DNA of 39,653 bases from an uncultured Megasphaera sp. (GTDB lineage: Bacteria; Bacillota; Negativicutes; Veillonellales; Megasphaeraceae). Shown one piece after another: positions 1 through 7,827 of the stretch; position 1 is the stretch's first letter; every line of letters begins with the position of its first letter. The stretch lies in the NCBI RefSeq assembly GCF_900539295.1, contig NZ_UQBH01000020.1:1-39653 (forward strand), read 5' to 3'. A program made the translations under genes and the position numbers. The notes under the pieces are model-generated. The model saw nothing but the letters and a program-made list of their open reading frames with translations, was not told the DNA's origin and made no database searches.

Positions 1-2
1 TC

Positions 3-365
3 GTATCGCCGGCCCTCGACGTCGAAACGATTAAGCTGTGCAACCGCTACCGCGTTGCCGTCATGCCGGGAACGACGACCTTGAAAGACGTCGTTACGGC
101 CCTTGAATGCGGCGCTGACGTCATTAAAATCTTCCCGGGTGAAGTCGTAGGCATGAAGGCTATAAAAGCCATCCACGGCCCCTTGCCGCAGGCCCCGCTC
201 ATGCCGACGGGCGGCGTTAACGTCGACAACGCCGGTGAATGGATTAAGGCCGGCTGCGTAGCTGTCGGTGCCGGTGGAGCCCTGACGGGCGGCGGTAAAA
301 CGGCTGCTGAAATTACGGAAACGGCCAAGAAATTCATTGCTGCCGTCAAAGCCGTACGCGCTTAA
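3..365 (+). CDS. eda: KDPG/KHG aldolase, 3' part
   Basis: C-terminal about 120 residues of 2-dehydro-3-deoxyphosphogluconate aldolase, which splits KDPG to pyruvate and glyceraldehyde 3-phosphate in Entner-Doudoroff or hexuronate breakdown. The reading frame is open from the window edge, so the 5' end lies outside. The class I aldolase signature is visible: VMPGTTT followed by GADVIKIFPGE, in which the lysine of IKIFP is the expected Schiff-base residue, then the phosphate-binding MPTGGVN and a late glycine-rich GAGGAL. A terminator follows directly, so this is the last gene of its unit. The family assignment is firm; KDPG versus 4-hydroxy-2-oxoglutarate preference cannot be told from this piece. 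Confidence 0.9.
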   Translation, partial: VSPALDVETIKLCNRYRVAVMPGTTTLKDVVTALECGADVIKIFPGEVVGMKAIKAIHGPLPQAPLMPTGGVNVDNAGEWIKAGCVAVGAGGALTGGGKTAAEITETAKKFIAAVKAVRA

Positions 366-384
366 GTTATTACTATTCACCATC

Positions 385-420
385 AAATTCCTCGAAGCTT
401 CGTCTTCGGGGAATTTTTTT
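385..420 (+). terminator. Rho-independent terminator after eda
   Basis: A 13-bp stem (385-397 with 404-416, one G-U pair) with a 6-nt loop is followed by a run of T. It closes the eda transcript. Confidence 0.85.
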
Positions 421-676
421 ATGCCTCAAAATCTTTCGTCCTTGGAAAAAATGCCCTTAAGTTTGAGTGGGGGTTTCTGTGATTGTTTGTTACTAAAAGT
501 GTGAAATGGGGTACGAATTCACCCGTTTACACATGGCCCGTATGCGTTTAAATGACGGTATAAGTTGAGGATAAAATGGCTTATTTAAGCTGTTTATTTA
601 TATATAAATTATGGTAAATGAATTTAATTTAGTTTATTATGATGTCAACCGAGAAATAGATTTCACCCTGCAGCCA
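421..676. other. AT-rich non-coding spacer
   Basis: No reading frame with a ribosome site is visible between the eda terminator and the next promoter. The stretch becomes AT-rich from about 590. It holds one GTTTAC word (about 525) and a short GTGAA/TTCAC inverted pair near 500-520. No function can be assigned. Confidence 0.6.
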
Positions 677-705
677 TTGACATCGTTTTTGAAATGGATT
701 ATGAT
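677..705 (+). promoter_or_regulatory. Sigma-A promoter of the 765-2145 operon
   Basis: TTGACA at 677-682, a 17-nt spacer and TATGAT at 700-705 make a near-consensus promoter. The leader then carries two AAGGTTAT direct repeats (721-728 and 737-744), a possible site for the Rrf2 regulator encoded in the same operon. The link to the regulator is inference. Confidence 0.75.
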
Positions 706-764
706 ATCGTTGTAATGATTAAGGTTATAACAATTGAAGGTTATCTTGATTAGGAGGGATTACG

Positions 765-1109
765 ATGGATAAGAATGTGATTGATTTTATTACTGTGAAA
801 ACTCAGGATTTGCTGGCTGCTCCCAGCGCCAACCCGACGCTGAAAAAAGCTGCCCAGGCATGGCTTGATGCCGATGACAAAGATGCAGCAACGGCTGCCT
901 ATGTGGACGCTCTGAAGCAAGGTGTATCTACTATTGATGAACTGCTCGGCTTTGCCGGATCGGATACGGCTGTACAGATTTTAGGGGCCGATGTGGCCGC
1001 ACAACTCTTAGGTCATGCGAAAGATATCCATGCCAAAGGTGCCGAGTTCTGTGACTGCCCGGCCTGCACGGCAGACTTAGCTATTCTTCATGAAGTGGAG
1101 TCCCATTAA
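765..1109 (+). CDS. Small conserved CxCxxC protein
   Basis: A 114-residue, probably cytoplasmic, mostly helical acidic protein without signal peptide or membrane segment. The body is rich in Ala, Asp and Lys; near the C-terminus it has FCDCPACTADLAIL, a CxCxxC cluster that could bind metal or react with oxidants. From memory, proteins of this look in Clostridia and Negativicutes are often labelled Hsp90-like, but there is no GHKL ATPase domain here and the length is far too short for HtpG, so that label should not be trusted. It has an AGGAGGG ribosome site and is followed 2 nt later by an Rrf2 regulator gene, which suggests a redox or metal response unit. Function unknown. Confidence 0.8.
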   Translation: MDKNVIDFITVKTQDLLAAPSANPTLKKAAQAWLDADDKDAATAAYVDALKQGVSTIDELLGFAGSDTAVQILGADVAAQLLGHAKDIHAKGAEFCDCPACTADLAILHEVESH

Positions 1110-1111
1110 AC

Positions 1112-1552
1112 ATGCAGATTTCCAGTCGCCTTACGATGGCTGTTCACACCTTATTGTGCATTGCCCATTTCGAAAAAACGGAAAAGGTAACCAGTAATTT
1201 TATTGCCGCCAGTGTCGGCACCAATCCGGTCATCATTCGAAACTTGCTTACTCAGCTAAAAGCAGCTGATTTCATCGCGGTCAAGAGGGGAACCGGCGGT
1301 GCTGAGCTGAAAAAGGACTTGCGTGATATCAGTTTGTATGATGTTTACCATGCAGTTGACTGTATTACCAGCGATTCCCTGTTCCATTTTCACGAGCACC
1401 CCAGTCCGAAATGCCCGGTCGGAAAGACGATTCACCTCAGTCTCGATGATAAATTGAGTCAGGTGCAGACGGCTATGGAAAATCAGATGCGCCGCATTTC
1501 TCTGGCCGATATGGCCGGGACGATGGAGCAGGCTTTATGTAAAAAGAGCTGA
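1112..1552 (+). CDS. Rrf2 family transcriptional regulator
   Basis: A 146-residue winged-helix regulator. The N-terminal MQISSRLTMAVHTLLCIA is typical of Rrf2 proteins; the HTH spans roughly residues 26-52 (TSNFIAASVGTNPVIIRNLL) and the wing contains RGTGGAEL. The effector region has only one conserved-looking cysteine, in SPKCPVG near residue 112, resembling the YwnA/HypR branch (single redox cysteine) more than the IscR branch with its three iron-sulfur cysteines. It lies 2 nt after the CxCxxC gene and 20 nt before a PAP2 gene, so it probably regulates its own operon, perhaps in response to disulfide or electrophile stress. That response is inferred from the family. Confidence 0.88.
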   Translation: MQISSRLTMAVHTLLCIAHFEKTEKVTSNFIAASVGTNPVIIRNLLTQLKAADFIAVKRGTGGAELKKDLRDISLYDVYHAVDCITSDSLFHFHEHPSPKCPVGKTIHLSLDDKLSQVQTAMENQMRRISLADMAGTMEQALCKKS

Positions 1553-1572
1553 TTTGGCAACGGGAGGTCACT

Positions 1573-2145
1573 ATGGTTCGACTCATCCTATTTCTTCTGG
1601 CGCGCCATAACTTGTGGCTTCGCCTTATTTCGTCGTTTACCCGATTTGGACACGGTTTATTTATCCTCTATGGCCTGGCAGCGTGGTTTCTCCCTAAAGC
1701 TGAAACGCAACAGCGAAAAGAGAGGAAGACCTTGATTTACTGCTTATTCTCTGTCCTTTTGGGGTCGACTCTTTCTTGGTTCATCGGGCTTTTATGGCAT
1801 CGGCCGCGTCCTTTTACCCGCGGACTAGGGCCGGCCTTGGTTAAACATAAGGCCAATGCCTCTTTTCCCAGTAACCATGCTATGAACAGCATGGCCGTGG
1901 CAGTCATGCTCTTTCTCCGGCGCAGCCTGTGGTGCCTGCCGGCCTTCCTGTTGTCAGTGGCCTTAGGGGCTTCGCGCGTCCTCTGCCGTCTCCATTACGT
2001 CAGCGACGTTGTTGGCGGCTTCTTTCTGGGGGCCGGTTCAAGCTATGCCGTTTACCGGAGTAAACGATGTTCACAACTGGCCGACAGACTCCTCTATGGC
2101 TGGCATATATTTACGTATTTGCTGCGTGTGTTGTTGAGACGATGA
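1573..2145 (+). CDS. PAP2 family membrane phosphatase (BcrC-like)
   Basis: A 190-residue integral membrane protein with about five hydrophobic segments. The three PAP2 signature regions are in order: HRPRP at 76-80, FPSNHA at 98-103, and SRVLCRLHYVSDVVGG at 134-149 with the catalytic-type histidine in HY. The usual lysine of the first motif is not obvious. Size and topology fit undecaprenyl-diphosphatases of the BcrC/YbjG type, which recycle the cell-wall lipid carrier, but phosphatidylglycerophosphatase or a general lipid phosphatase is also possible. It is the third gene of the 765-2145 operon, preceded by a GGGAGG ribosome site, and ends at a terminator. Confidence 0.85.
   Translation: MVRLILFLLARHNLWLRLISSFTRFGHGLFILYGLAAWFLPKAETQQRKERKTLIYCLFSVLLGSTLSWFIGLLWHRPRPFTRGLGPALVKHKANASFPSNHAMNSMAVAVMLFLRRSLWCLPAFLLSVALGASRVLCRLHYVSDVVGGFFLGAGSSYAVYRSKRCSQLADRLLYGWHIFTYLLRVLLRR
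2050..2065. repeat. Inverted GTTTAC/GTAAAC pair, 4-nt loop
   Basis: GTTTAC, CGGA, GTAAAC: a perfect 6-4-6 hairpin inside the PAP2 gene. The same 6-4-6 layout in the opposite polarity is found at 20790-20805. It is one of several close inverted pairs of a hexamer that is strongly over-represented in this window. Confidence 0.7.
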
Positions 2146-2152
2146 AAGAAGA

Positions 2153-2190
2153 CTGTGCATTTGGGCTTTACCCGATGCACAGTTTTTTTT
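2153..2190 (+). terminator. Terminator after the PAP2 gene
   Basis: The 8-bp stem CTGTGCAT (2153-2160) with ATGCACAG (2175-2182) is followed by eight T. It separates the 765-2145 operon from the tannase gene. Confidence 0.85.
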
Positions 2191-2225
2191 GTGCACCGAC
2201 GATTTTGTGAATAATATAGAACAAA

Positions 2226-2259
2226 TTGACACTATAAAGAGACATTTCTATGCTATACT
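2226..2259 (+). promoter_or_regulatory. Promoter of the tannase-like gene
   Basis: TTGACA at 2226-2231 with TATGCT 17 nt later (2249-2254); TATACT at 2254-2259 is an alternative -10 with a longer spacer. The leader is about 50 nt. Confidence 0.65.
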
Positions 2260-2311
2260 GAGAAATAGCGAGAGTAAAACTCAAAATGATTCGAGAAAGG
2301 TGGTCTTGCAT

Positions 2312-3952
2312 ATGAAGCATACCAAGGTAATGGCGGCAGTTCTCTGCTTGTTGATGACCGGCGGGACGGTTTTTGCTGCCGATGGGACCATGACATCGCC
2401 GGTGTCGGTAGATGCGACGGCTTCGGCGACCCGGGCTAAGGCCGAGTCCGCTGTCAATGCTGTTTACAGTCTCGATCTGGATACGACAAAATACGAAAAG
2501 AAGACCATGACTGTCGACGGCAAGAAAGTGGCTTTTCGGGCCTATGAAAACCGCGTTTACGTAGCTCATCCTGTCGATACGACGTATCAAGCCATGAATA
2601 TTTATGTTCCTGAAGGCTATTTTAAAGGAAAATCTATCAATGGCTATACGGCCAAGACGGCTCCGATTTTTATGCCTAACACGGTTGGCGGTTATATGCC
2701 CGGAGAACCGGGGACCCCATCAGAAAACGACCGCATGACCGGTGGCGCCAATGCCATTCTCGTTGCCTTGTCCAAGGGCTATGTCGTAGCGGCTCCGGGC
2801 GCTCGCGGACGGACTAACCAAGGGGTCGACGGATCTTATACCGGCAAAGCGCCGGCGCTCATCGTCGACATGAAGGCTGCCGTTCGCTATTTGCGTCACA
2901 ATGCCGGTCGTTTACCTGGTGACACGGAAAAAATCATTTCCAATGGGACCAGTGCCGGCGGCGCATTGTCAACCCTTATCGGTGCGACGGGCAACAGTTC
3001 CGATTATGAACCGTATTTAAAAGCCCTCGGTGCAGCTGATGAACGGGATGATATTTATGCTTCCAGCGTCTACTGCCCTATTACGGACTTGGATCATGCC
3101 GACATGGCTTATGAATGGATGTTTAACGGGGTAAACACTTATCACCAGAGTAAGGGCGGCATGATGCCTCCTATGGCACCGGGTGAGGATCCCAATAAAT
3201 CGGAGGGCGCTGCCAAGGTCCCGTCCGCTGTTATGAATCGCCCTGATAATGCGCCTATGGAGGCGACGACGGGGACGGAGATGACGGCAGCCCAGCAGCA
3301 GGTTTCTAAGGACTTGAAAGCCGCCTACCCGGACTACATTAACGGCCTCCGCCTCGTCGATAAAGACGGAAAGGCCTTAACTCTCGATGAAAATGGACAG
3401 GGCTCCTTTGCCGAGTACATTAAATCCATTTACATGGAATCGGCTCAGACGGCGCTGGACCAAGGAATCGATTTATCGTCTAAATCGTGGCTGACGATTA
3501 AAGACGGGAAGGTCGTCGATGCAGTCTTAGCCGGTTATGCCCGTGATGTCACTCGTTTAAAGGCGGCTCCGGCCTTCGATGCTTTGGACTTGAGCTCCGG
3601 AGAAAATCAAGAATTCGGTACGGCATCGATCGATAAACAGCACTTTACCGACTATGGGGAAAGCCATTCTCTGACGACGGCAACGACAGCGGATAAGGCC
3701 ATCGTAAAATTGCTTAACCCATTGAATTATATCGGTAAGTCTCAGGTCAAGACGGCTCGATATTGGCGTATTCGCCACGGTGAAGCCGATCGGGACACGG
3801 CCATTGCCGTACCGGCTGTCGTTGCCCTTCGACTGCAGCAAGCCGGGTACGATGTTGATTTTGCATCTCCCTGGGGACAGGGCCACGGCGGTGATTATGA
3901 CTTAGCAGAACTCTTCACCTGGATGGATAAAGTAGGCCATAAAGGCTTATAA
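2312..3952 (+). CDS. Secreted tannase-like alpha/beta hydrolase
   Basis: A 546-residue exported serine esterase. The ATG at 2312 is chosen because it follows GAAAGGTGG and begins a clear signal peptide (MKHTKVMAAVLCLLMTGG, cut near FAA); upstream in-frame codons lack both. GTSAGG at 212-217 holds the nucleophile Ser214. Asp493 or Asp495 in RHGEADRD and His525 in GQGHGGDYD would complete the triad, the arrangement described for Lactiplantibacillus tannase (Ser163, Asp419, His451). This supports subtype B tannase, which cleaves gallate esters of plant tannins, although a feruloyl or other aryl esterase cannot be excluded. The GAE-type lid region 300-400 is low in recognisable motifs. It is monocistronic, with its own promoter and a terminator. 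Confidence 0.78.
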   Translation: MKHTKVMAAVLCLLMTGGTVFAADGTMTSPVSVDATASATRAKAESAVNAVYSLDLDTTKYEKKTMTVDGKKVAFRAYENRVYVAHPVDTTYQAMNIYVPEGYFKGKSINGYTAKTAPIFMPNTVGGYMPGEPGTPSENDRMTGGANAILVALSKGYVVAAPGARGRTNQGVDGSYTGKAPALIVDMKAAVRYLRHNAGRLPGDTEKIISNGTSAGGALSTLIGATGNSSDYEPYLKALGAADERDDIYASSVYCPITDLDHADMAYEWMFNGVNTYHQSKGGMMPPMAPGEDPNKSEGAAKVPSAVMNRPDNAPMEATTGTEMTAAQQQVSKDLKAAYPDYINGLRLVDKDGKALTLDENGQGSFAEYIKSIYMESAQTALDQGIDLSSKSWLTIKDGKVVDAVLAGYARDVTRLKAAPAFDALDLSSGENQEFGTASIDKQHFTDYGESHSLTTATTADKAIVKLLNPLNYIGKSQVKTARYWRIRHGEADRDTAIAVPAVVALRLQQAGYDVDFASPWGQGHGGDYDLAELFTWMDKVGHKGL

Positions 3953-3966
3953 TAAGATACTTCGAT

Positions 3967-4010
3967 AAAAAAGCATTGCCTCCATACGTGACTTGAGGCA
4001 ATGCTTTTTT
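3967..4010. terminator. Bidirectional terminator
   Basis: A perfect 16-bp stem (3967-3982 with 3995-4010) with A-rich and T-rich flanks serves both the tannase-like gene and the convergent LarA-like gene. Confidence 0.9.
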
Positions 4011-4011
4011 G

Positions 4012-5310
4012 CTACCATAAATTGTCTTCTTCGTTAAACTTCCAAGTAAACGGATCGGAGATGACGGTCATATCGGACCGGCCTTCAATATCTTCCAGGC
4101 AGGAAGTGGAGCACTCGATTTCTTCCAGCTTCAAGGTATTCTTAATGCGGACGATTTTGGCTTTATTAGGGTCAGTCAGGAAGGCATGGGCCATGGCCAT
4201 TTCGATGGCGTCCTTATCGCTGTTGCCGTAGAGGGGCAGTAAGGCCATGCGGAATGATTTGGCCGTAATGCAATTGGTGTAAACGGAGGCGAAATCCATC
4301 TTATTGACGAAACGATAGCTGACGATGTCGGCCATGCCGCAGCCGGAGCCGTTTCCATGGGAGGCATCGGTAATGTCGAGGATGACGATTCGTTCGATTT
4401 CCGGTGCTAGCGAACGGAAGGCCTGTTCCTGGCTGAACCGTTCCGTCCGGCCGGTGATGTTGGGATCCATCCCGGTGCCGCTGATTTCCTTGCCGATTTC
4501 ATCGACGATGAGGACGTCGATATGGGGAAGCTTCAATCGAGGCATTTGCTCTTTTGCAAGGGTTTGCAGAGCGGCGTCGCGTTCGAAAAATTTATCCGTA
4601 GGGATGACTTCTAGGGCGGCGATGTCGTCGCTGGGGCTCTGGACCATTCCGACGGAAAAGACGACGTTTACCTTGTTTAAGAAAGCCTTGGACACTCGTT
4701 CCAAGTTGGGGCCGAAGGTGTCATAACCACGACCGTGGAAGGCAGAGGCCCCTTTGTGCTTACCGCAGCCGATACAGATCATCTTCAATAAGCCTGATTC
4801 GTGGTCGTATTTGAAGTGGGTATGCGGTTTAATCTTGTTAAACAAAATAATGCCGTCAGCTTCATAGGCATTCTTGTCGCAGTAAATGGGGAATCCGTCG
4901 TCCAGTGTATCGACGGTGACGACGTCCATGGTCGATAAGACGGGCACGCCGAGATAGTCTTCGGTGATTCCGAACTGGGCTAAGTGGGCTTTTTGGCCTT
5001 CCGCTGTGGCACCGGCATGGCTGCCCATGGCCGGGAAGATGAAGGGTTTTGCCTGCCACTCTTTGAGCTGGTCGCAAAGGGCTTTCATGAGTTCTTTATA
5101 GTGGGGCAGACCGCGGCTGCCGGCGGTGATGCCGATGCGTTTTCCTGCTAAGGTTTCGATGGTTTTTTCATCGAGGGATCGGAGCTGCTCCTTTAACCGG
5201 CCAATAGGATCGGCCAAGTTTTGTGACGGGAAGCTTTGCCGGACTTTTATCATTTCCGGAATGACGATACCCTCGGTCAGGGACTGTTTATCAAGTTTGG
5301 GAAAGTGCAA
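4012..5310 (-). CDS. LarA-like nickel-pincer enzyme (DUF2088 family)
   Basis: About 432 residues, similar in layout to the LarA lactate racemase family. The TTG at 5310 is preferred because AAGGAGG sits 8 nt before it; an upstream ATG at 5337 would place that ribosome site inside the gene. Numbered from TTG, four residues line up in order and spacing with the LarA active site: His98 in GSHAGAT (LarA His108), His163 in KPHTHFK (His174), Lys176 in SGLLKM (Lys184, which carries the nickel-pincer nucleotide) and His192 in AFHGRG (the nickel ligand His200). A 2-hydroxyacid racemase or epimerase is therefore likely; the substrate is unknown. The cofactor genes larB, larC and larE are not in the window. 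A cysteine-rich GCGMADIV segment lies near residue 325. Confidence 0.72.
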   Translation of the reverse strand: MHFPKLDKQSLTEGIVIPEMIKVRQSFPSQNLADPIGRLKEQLRSLDEKTIETLAGKRIGITAGSRGLPHYKELMKALCDQLKEWQAKPFIFPAMGSHAGATAEGQKAHLAQFGITEDYLGVPVLSTMDVVTVDTLDDGFPIYCDKNAYEADGIILFNKIKPHTHFKYDHESGLLKMICIGCGKHKGASAFHGRGYDTFGPNLERVSKAFLNKVNVVFSVGMVQSPSDDIAALEVIPTDKFFERDAALQTLAKEQMPRLKLPHIDVLIVDEIGKEISGTGMDPNITGRTERFSQEQAFRSLAPEIERIVILDITDASHGNGSGCGMADIVSYRFVNKMDFASVYTNCITAKSFRMALLPLYGNSDKDAIEMAMAHAFLTDPNKAKIVRIKNTLKLEEIECSTSCLEDIEGRSDMTVISDPFTWKFNEEDNLW

Positions 5311-5362
5311 AGAAAGGACCTCCTTCGGGGAACTCAATGATGGGGTTAGGTTGCTTGCTTTT

Positions 5363-5391
5363 ATTATACGCGATTACTCAAAAATATACAA
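5363..5391 (-). promoter_or_regulatory. Promoter of the LarA-like gene
   Basis: On the minus strand TTGTAT (5386-5391), 17 nt, TATAAT (5363-5368). The start site would lie about 45 nt before the TTG codon. Confidence 0.6.
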
Positions 5392-5437
5392 AAAAAGTCC
5401 TCGCTGCGAAGACGATACTCGGAGCGAGAACTTTTTT
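5391..5437 (-). terminator. Terminator after the OPT transporter
   Basis: The stem 5391-5405 with 5423-5437 has one mismatch and a T-run on the minus strand. It closes the OPT gene and overlaps the -35 region of the LarA-like gene. Confidence 0.8.
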
Positions 5438-5488
5438 AGAAAAACTTTTTTAATTTCTAACAGAAATTTAATACACCGTATACCTTAA

Positions 5489-7579
5489 TTACTTGTTCGA
5501 ACCGTTTTCCGGAGTGAATTTGGTAATAAAGATGTGGCGGATGAAGATGACGATCATAGCGATGAAGGCGATGAGGCCGAGGATATCAGCTGTGGACTGG
5601 AAGTCTTTACCGACCAGGGCCAAGGGGTTTTCGCTGCCGCCGGAGGTGACTGAAACGACGATGAGCAAGGCGATGATGACGCCCATAAGGCTTTCGCCGA
5701 CGATGAGGCCGGAAGCAAAGAGGACGCCGCGGTGGTTGCAGGCTTCGACATCTTCTTCTTCATGGCCCGGGCTGCGGCGAGCGGCACGAGCTTTCAAGGA
5801 ACGATTGACAAAGTAGCCCATAACGGAGCCGATAACCAAAGGAATTTCAAGGGTAGGCGGCAAGTAAATGCCCATGCCGATAGCCAGCGGCGGTAAGGCC
5901 AAGGCTTTCGTGTTTTTCGTTAACAGTAAATCGATGATGATGGCAACGATGCCGACGCCGACGCCGAAGAGAATGTAATTCCAGTCGAGGCTGGCGCTGA
6001 AGATACCCTGGGCAATCGTCGTCATCAAGGTAGCCTGAGGTGCTGCCAAGGCCTGGGTCGGATCCATACCGGCACGGGGCAGTGCACCCGTGAAGCCGTA
6101 AGCCTGGTACAAGAGGTTCAGGACCGGAGCGATGGCAATGGCACCGACGATAGAGCCTAAGATAAGGGCGACCTGCTGTTTCCACGGCGTAGCGCCGACG
6201 ATATAGCCGGTCTTGAGGTCCTGCAGGTTATCGTTGGAGATTGCAGCGATGCTGACGATAACACTGGTGATGAAGATGGCCAGGGCCGTTGCAAACTGGG
6301 TTCCTTGAAGTGTTTCAAAGACACCGGCCGAAGAGCCTAAGCCGAGGACGACCAGGGAAGAGATGATGATGCCGAGGATACCGATCCCTGAGATCGGGCT
6401 GGCGGACGTGCCGATCAAACCGGCCATGTACCCGCAGGCAGCGGCGACGAAGAAGCCCATGAGGATGGCGACTAAGATGCCGATGACGATGAACATGAGG
6501 GTGACCGATAAAGAAAGACCGGCATTGCTTACGAAGTTGTAGAAGGTGATGAACAGCCCGATAAGGATAGCCAGGAAGACGAGGCCGACCGATTTCGGCG
6601 TCATATCGATATCCGTGTGGTGGAGCTGTTTCTTTTCTTCCGTGTCGTTGGCGCGAAGGGCGTCAATCGACATTTTAATGCCGTCGACGACCGGTTTTGC
6701 CAAGCGGATTAAAGTCCAGACAGCGGCGATACCGATACAACCGGCACCGATGAAGCGGACTTTCTGAGCCCAAATTGTCTGGGCAAAAGCAGCTGCCGAT
6801 TGGCCTTCAGCCGGCGTCAGCATCGAAGTCAGGTAGGGAACAAAGACGTACCAGGACAAGAGGGTACCGACTAAGATAGCGATACCGCTGGTGATGCCGA
6901 TGAGGTAGCCGGCGCCGAGAAGGGCCGTTGAAAAGCCGAGCGGAATCTGGGTGACGGCTTTGCCGAAGTGGAGCCAGTAGCTGAATTCCGAGGAGAGAAC
7001 GTGGAAGCCGTTGGAGCAAAGGCTGAACAGGCCGGCTAGGGCAGTACCGCCGACGATGTCTTTCATGCCGGTTTCCTTTTTAGCTCCCGTTTCTCCGTCT
7101 GCTTCTTCTTTGCGGATTTCACTGCCGACTTTTAAGATTTCAGCAGCAGCTCGGCCTTCCGGGTAGGGCAGGTCGCTGTTGACGACCATGGCACGGCGGA
7201 GGGGAATCGTAAATAAGACCCCGAGAGAACCGCCGCAGGCGCAGAGCAGTAACGTTTCCATGAAGGGGAATCCTTGCCAGTATCCCAACATGAGCAAGCC
7301 CGGCAGAATGAAAATGATTGCAGATAAGGTGCCGGCAGCCGATGCCTGCGTCTGTACCATGTTATTTTCCAAAATGTTGGAATCTTTGAACATGCGCAGG
7401 ATCGCCATGGAGATGACTGCAGCCGGAATAGACGAGGAGAACGTCAGACCGACTTTTAAGCCCAAGTATACGTTGGATGCCGTGAAGATAACGGTAATCA
7501 AGGCCCCGAGAATCATCCCGCGGGCGGTTAATTCCGGCATACTTGGGTAGTTCACAGTCAAGTTTGATTGTGGTTTCAT
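5489..7579 (-). CDS. OPT family oligopeptide transporter
   Basis: A 696-residue polytopic membrane protein with about 15 hydrophobic segments. The N-terminal region (LTARGMILGALITVIFTASN followed by VYLGLKVGLTFSSSIPAAV) and DLPYPEGRAAAEILKVG match the prokaryotic OPT (COG1297) family, which takes up small peptides and possibly metal chelates by proton coupling. The ATG at 7579 follows GGGAGG by 7 nt; the longer form from 7594 would contain that ribosome site. A basic and acidic linker near residues 165-180 and another near 605-620 (RRSPGHEEEDVE) are the expected cytoplasmic loops. It stands alone, divergent from pepD, so peptide import and intracellular dipeptide cleavage are encoded side by side. 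Confidence 0.92.
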   Translation of the reverse strand: MKPQSNLTVNYPSMPELTARGMILGALITVIFTASNVYLGLKVGLTFSSSIPAAVISMAILRMFKDSNILENNMVQTQASAAGTLSAIIFILPGLLMLGYWQGFPFMETLLLCACGGSLGVLFTIPLRRAMVVNSDLPYPEGRAAAEILKVGSEIRKEEADGETGAKKETGMKDIVGGTALAGLFSLCSNGFHVLSSEFSYWLHFGKAVTQIPLGFSTALLGAGYLIGITSGIAILVGTLLSWYVFVPYLTSMLTPAEGQSAAAFAQTIWAQKVRFIGAGCIGIAAVWTLIRLAKPVVDGIKMSIDALRANDTEEKKQLHHTDIDMTPKSVGLVFLAILIGLFITFYNFVSNAGLSLSVTLMFIVIGILVAILMGFFVAAACGYMAGLIGTSASPISGIGILGIIISSLVVLGLGSSAGVFETLQGTQFATALAIFITSVIVSIAAISNDNLQDLKTGYIVGATPWKQQVALILGSIVGAIAIAPVLNLLYQAYGFTGALPRAGMDPTQALAAPQATLMTTIAQGIFSASLDWNYILFGVGVGIVAIIIDLLLTKNTKALALPPLAIGMGIYLPPTLEIPLVIGSVMGYFVNRSLKARAARRSPGHEEEDVEACNHRGVLFASGLIVGESLMGVIIALLIVVSVTSGGSENPLALVGKDFQSTADILGLIAFIAMIVIFIRHIFITKFTPENGSNK

Positions 7580-7607
7580 AGACAAACCTCCCAAATAAGA
7601 ATTAATG

Positions 7608-7669
7608 AGTACAAAAATGTACTAACACAATAACAATTATATTATACTCATTTTTTGTGCATTCGTCAT
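7608..7669 (-). promoter_or_regulatory. OPT promoter with downstream palindrome
   Basis: On the minus strand ATGACG (7664-7669), 17 nt, TATAAT (7641-7646). Just downstream lies the palindrome AGTACA AAAA TGTACT (7608-7623), in the leader before the ribosome site. It may be an operator or a short RNA hairpin. Confidence 0.5.
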
Positions 7670-7768
7670 ATATCAAAATGTACACTGGACACGGAAATTA
7701 GCTTGTATAATTACTTTTTCGCAATTTATATTCTACATTATGGAATTGTAGCTTGAAAAGGGCCGCCG

Positions 7769-7777
7769 TGGTATAAT
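7769..7777 (+). promoter_or_regulatory. Extended -10 promoter of pepD
   Basis: TGG-TATAAT is an extended -10 element without a good -35 at the right distance. A short hairpin (AAGTAG AAAG CTACTT, about 7794-7809) stands in the leader just before the ribosome site. Confidence 0.55.
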
Positions 7778-7827
7778 AAAAAGCGATTACACAAGTAGAA
7801 AGCTACTTTTGAAGGGAGCGTTATACT

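Noticed and set aside
765..1109. Hsp90 label for the 114-residue protein
   Set aside because: No GHKL ATPase motifs and the protein is far too short; the label is likely a database artefact.
4325..4726. Open frame antisense to the LarA-like gene
   Set aside because: No ribosome site, and low-complexity Ser/Arg/Met composition typical of antisense frames.
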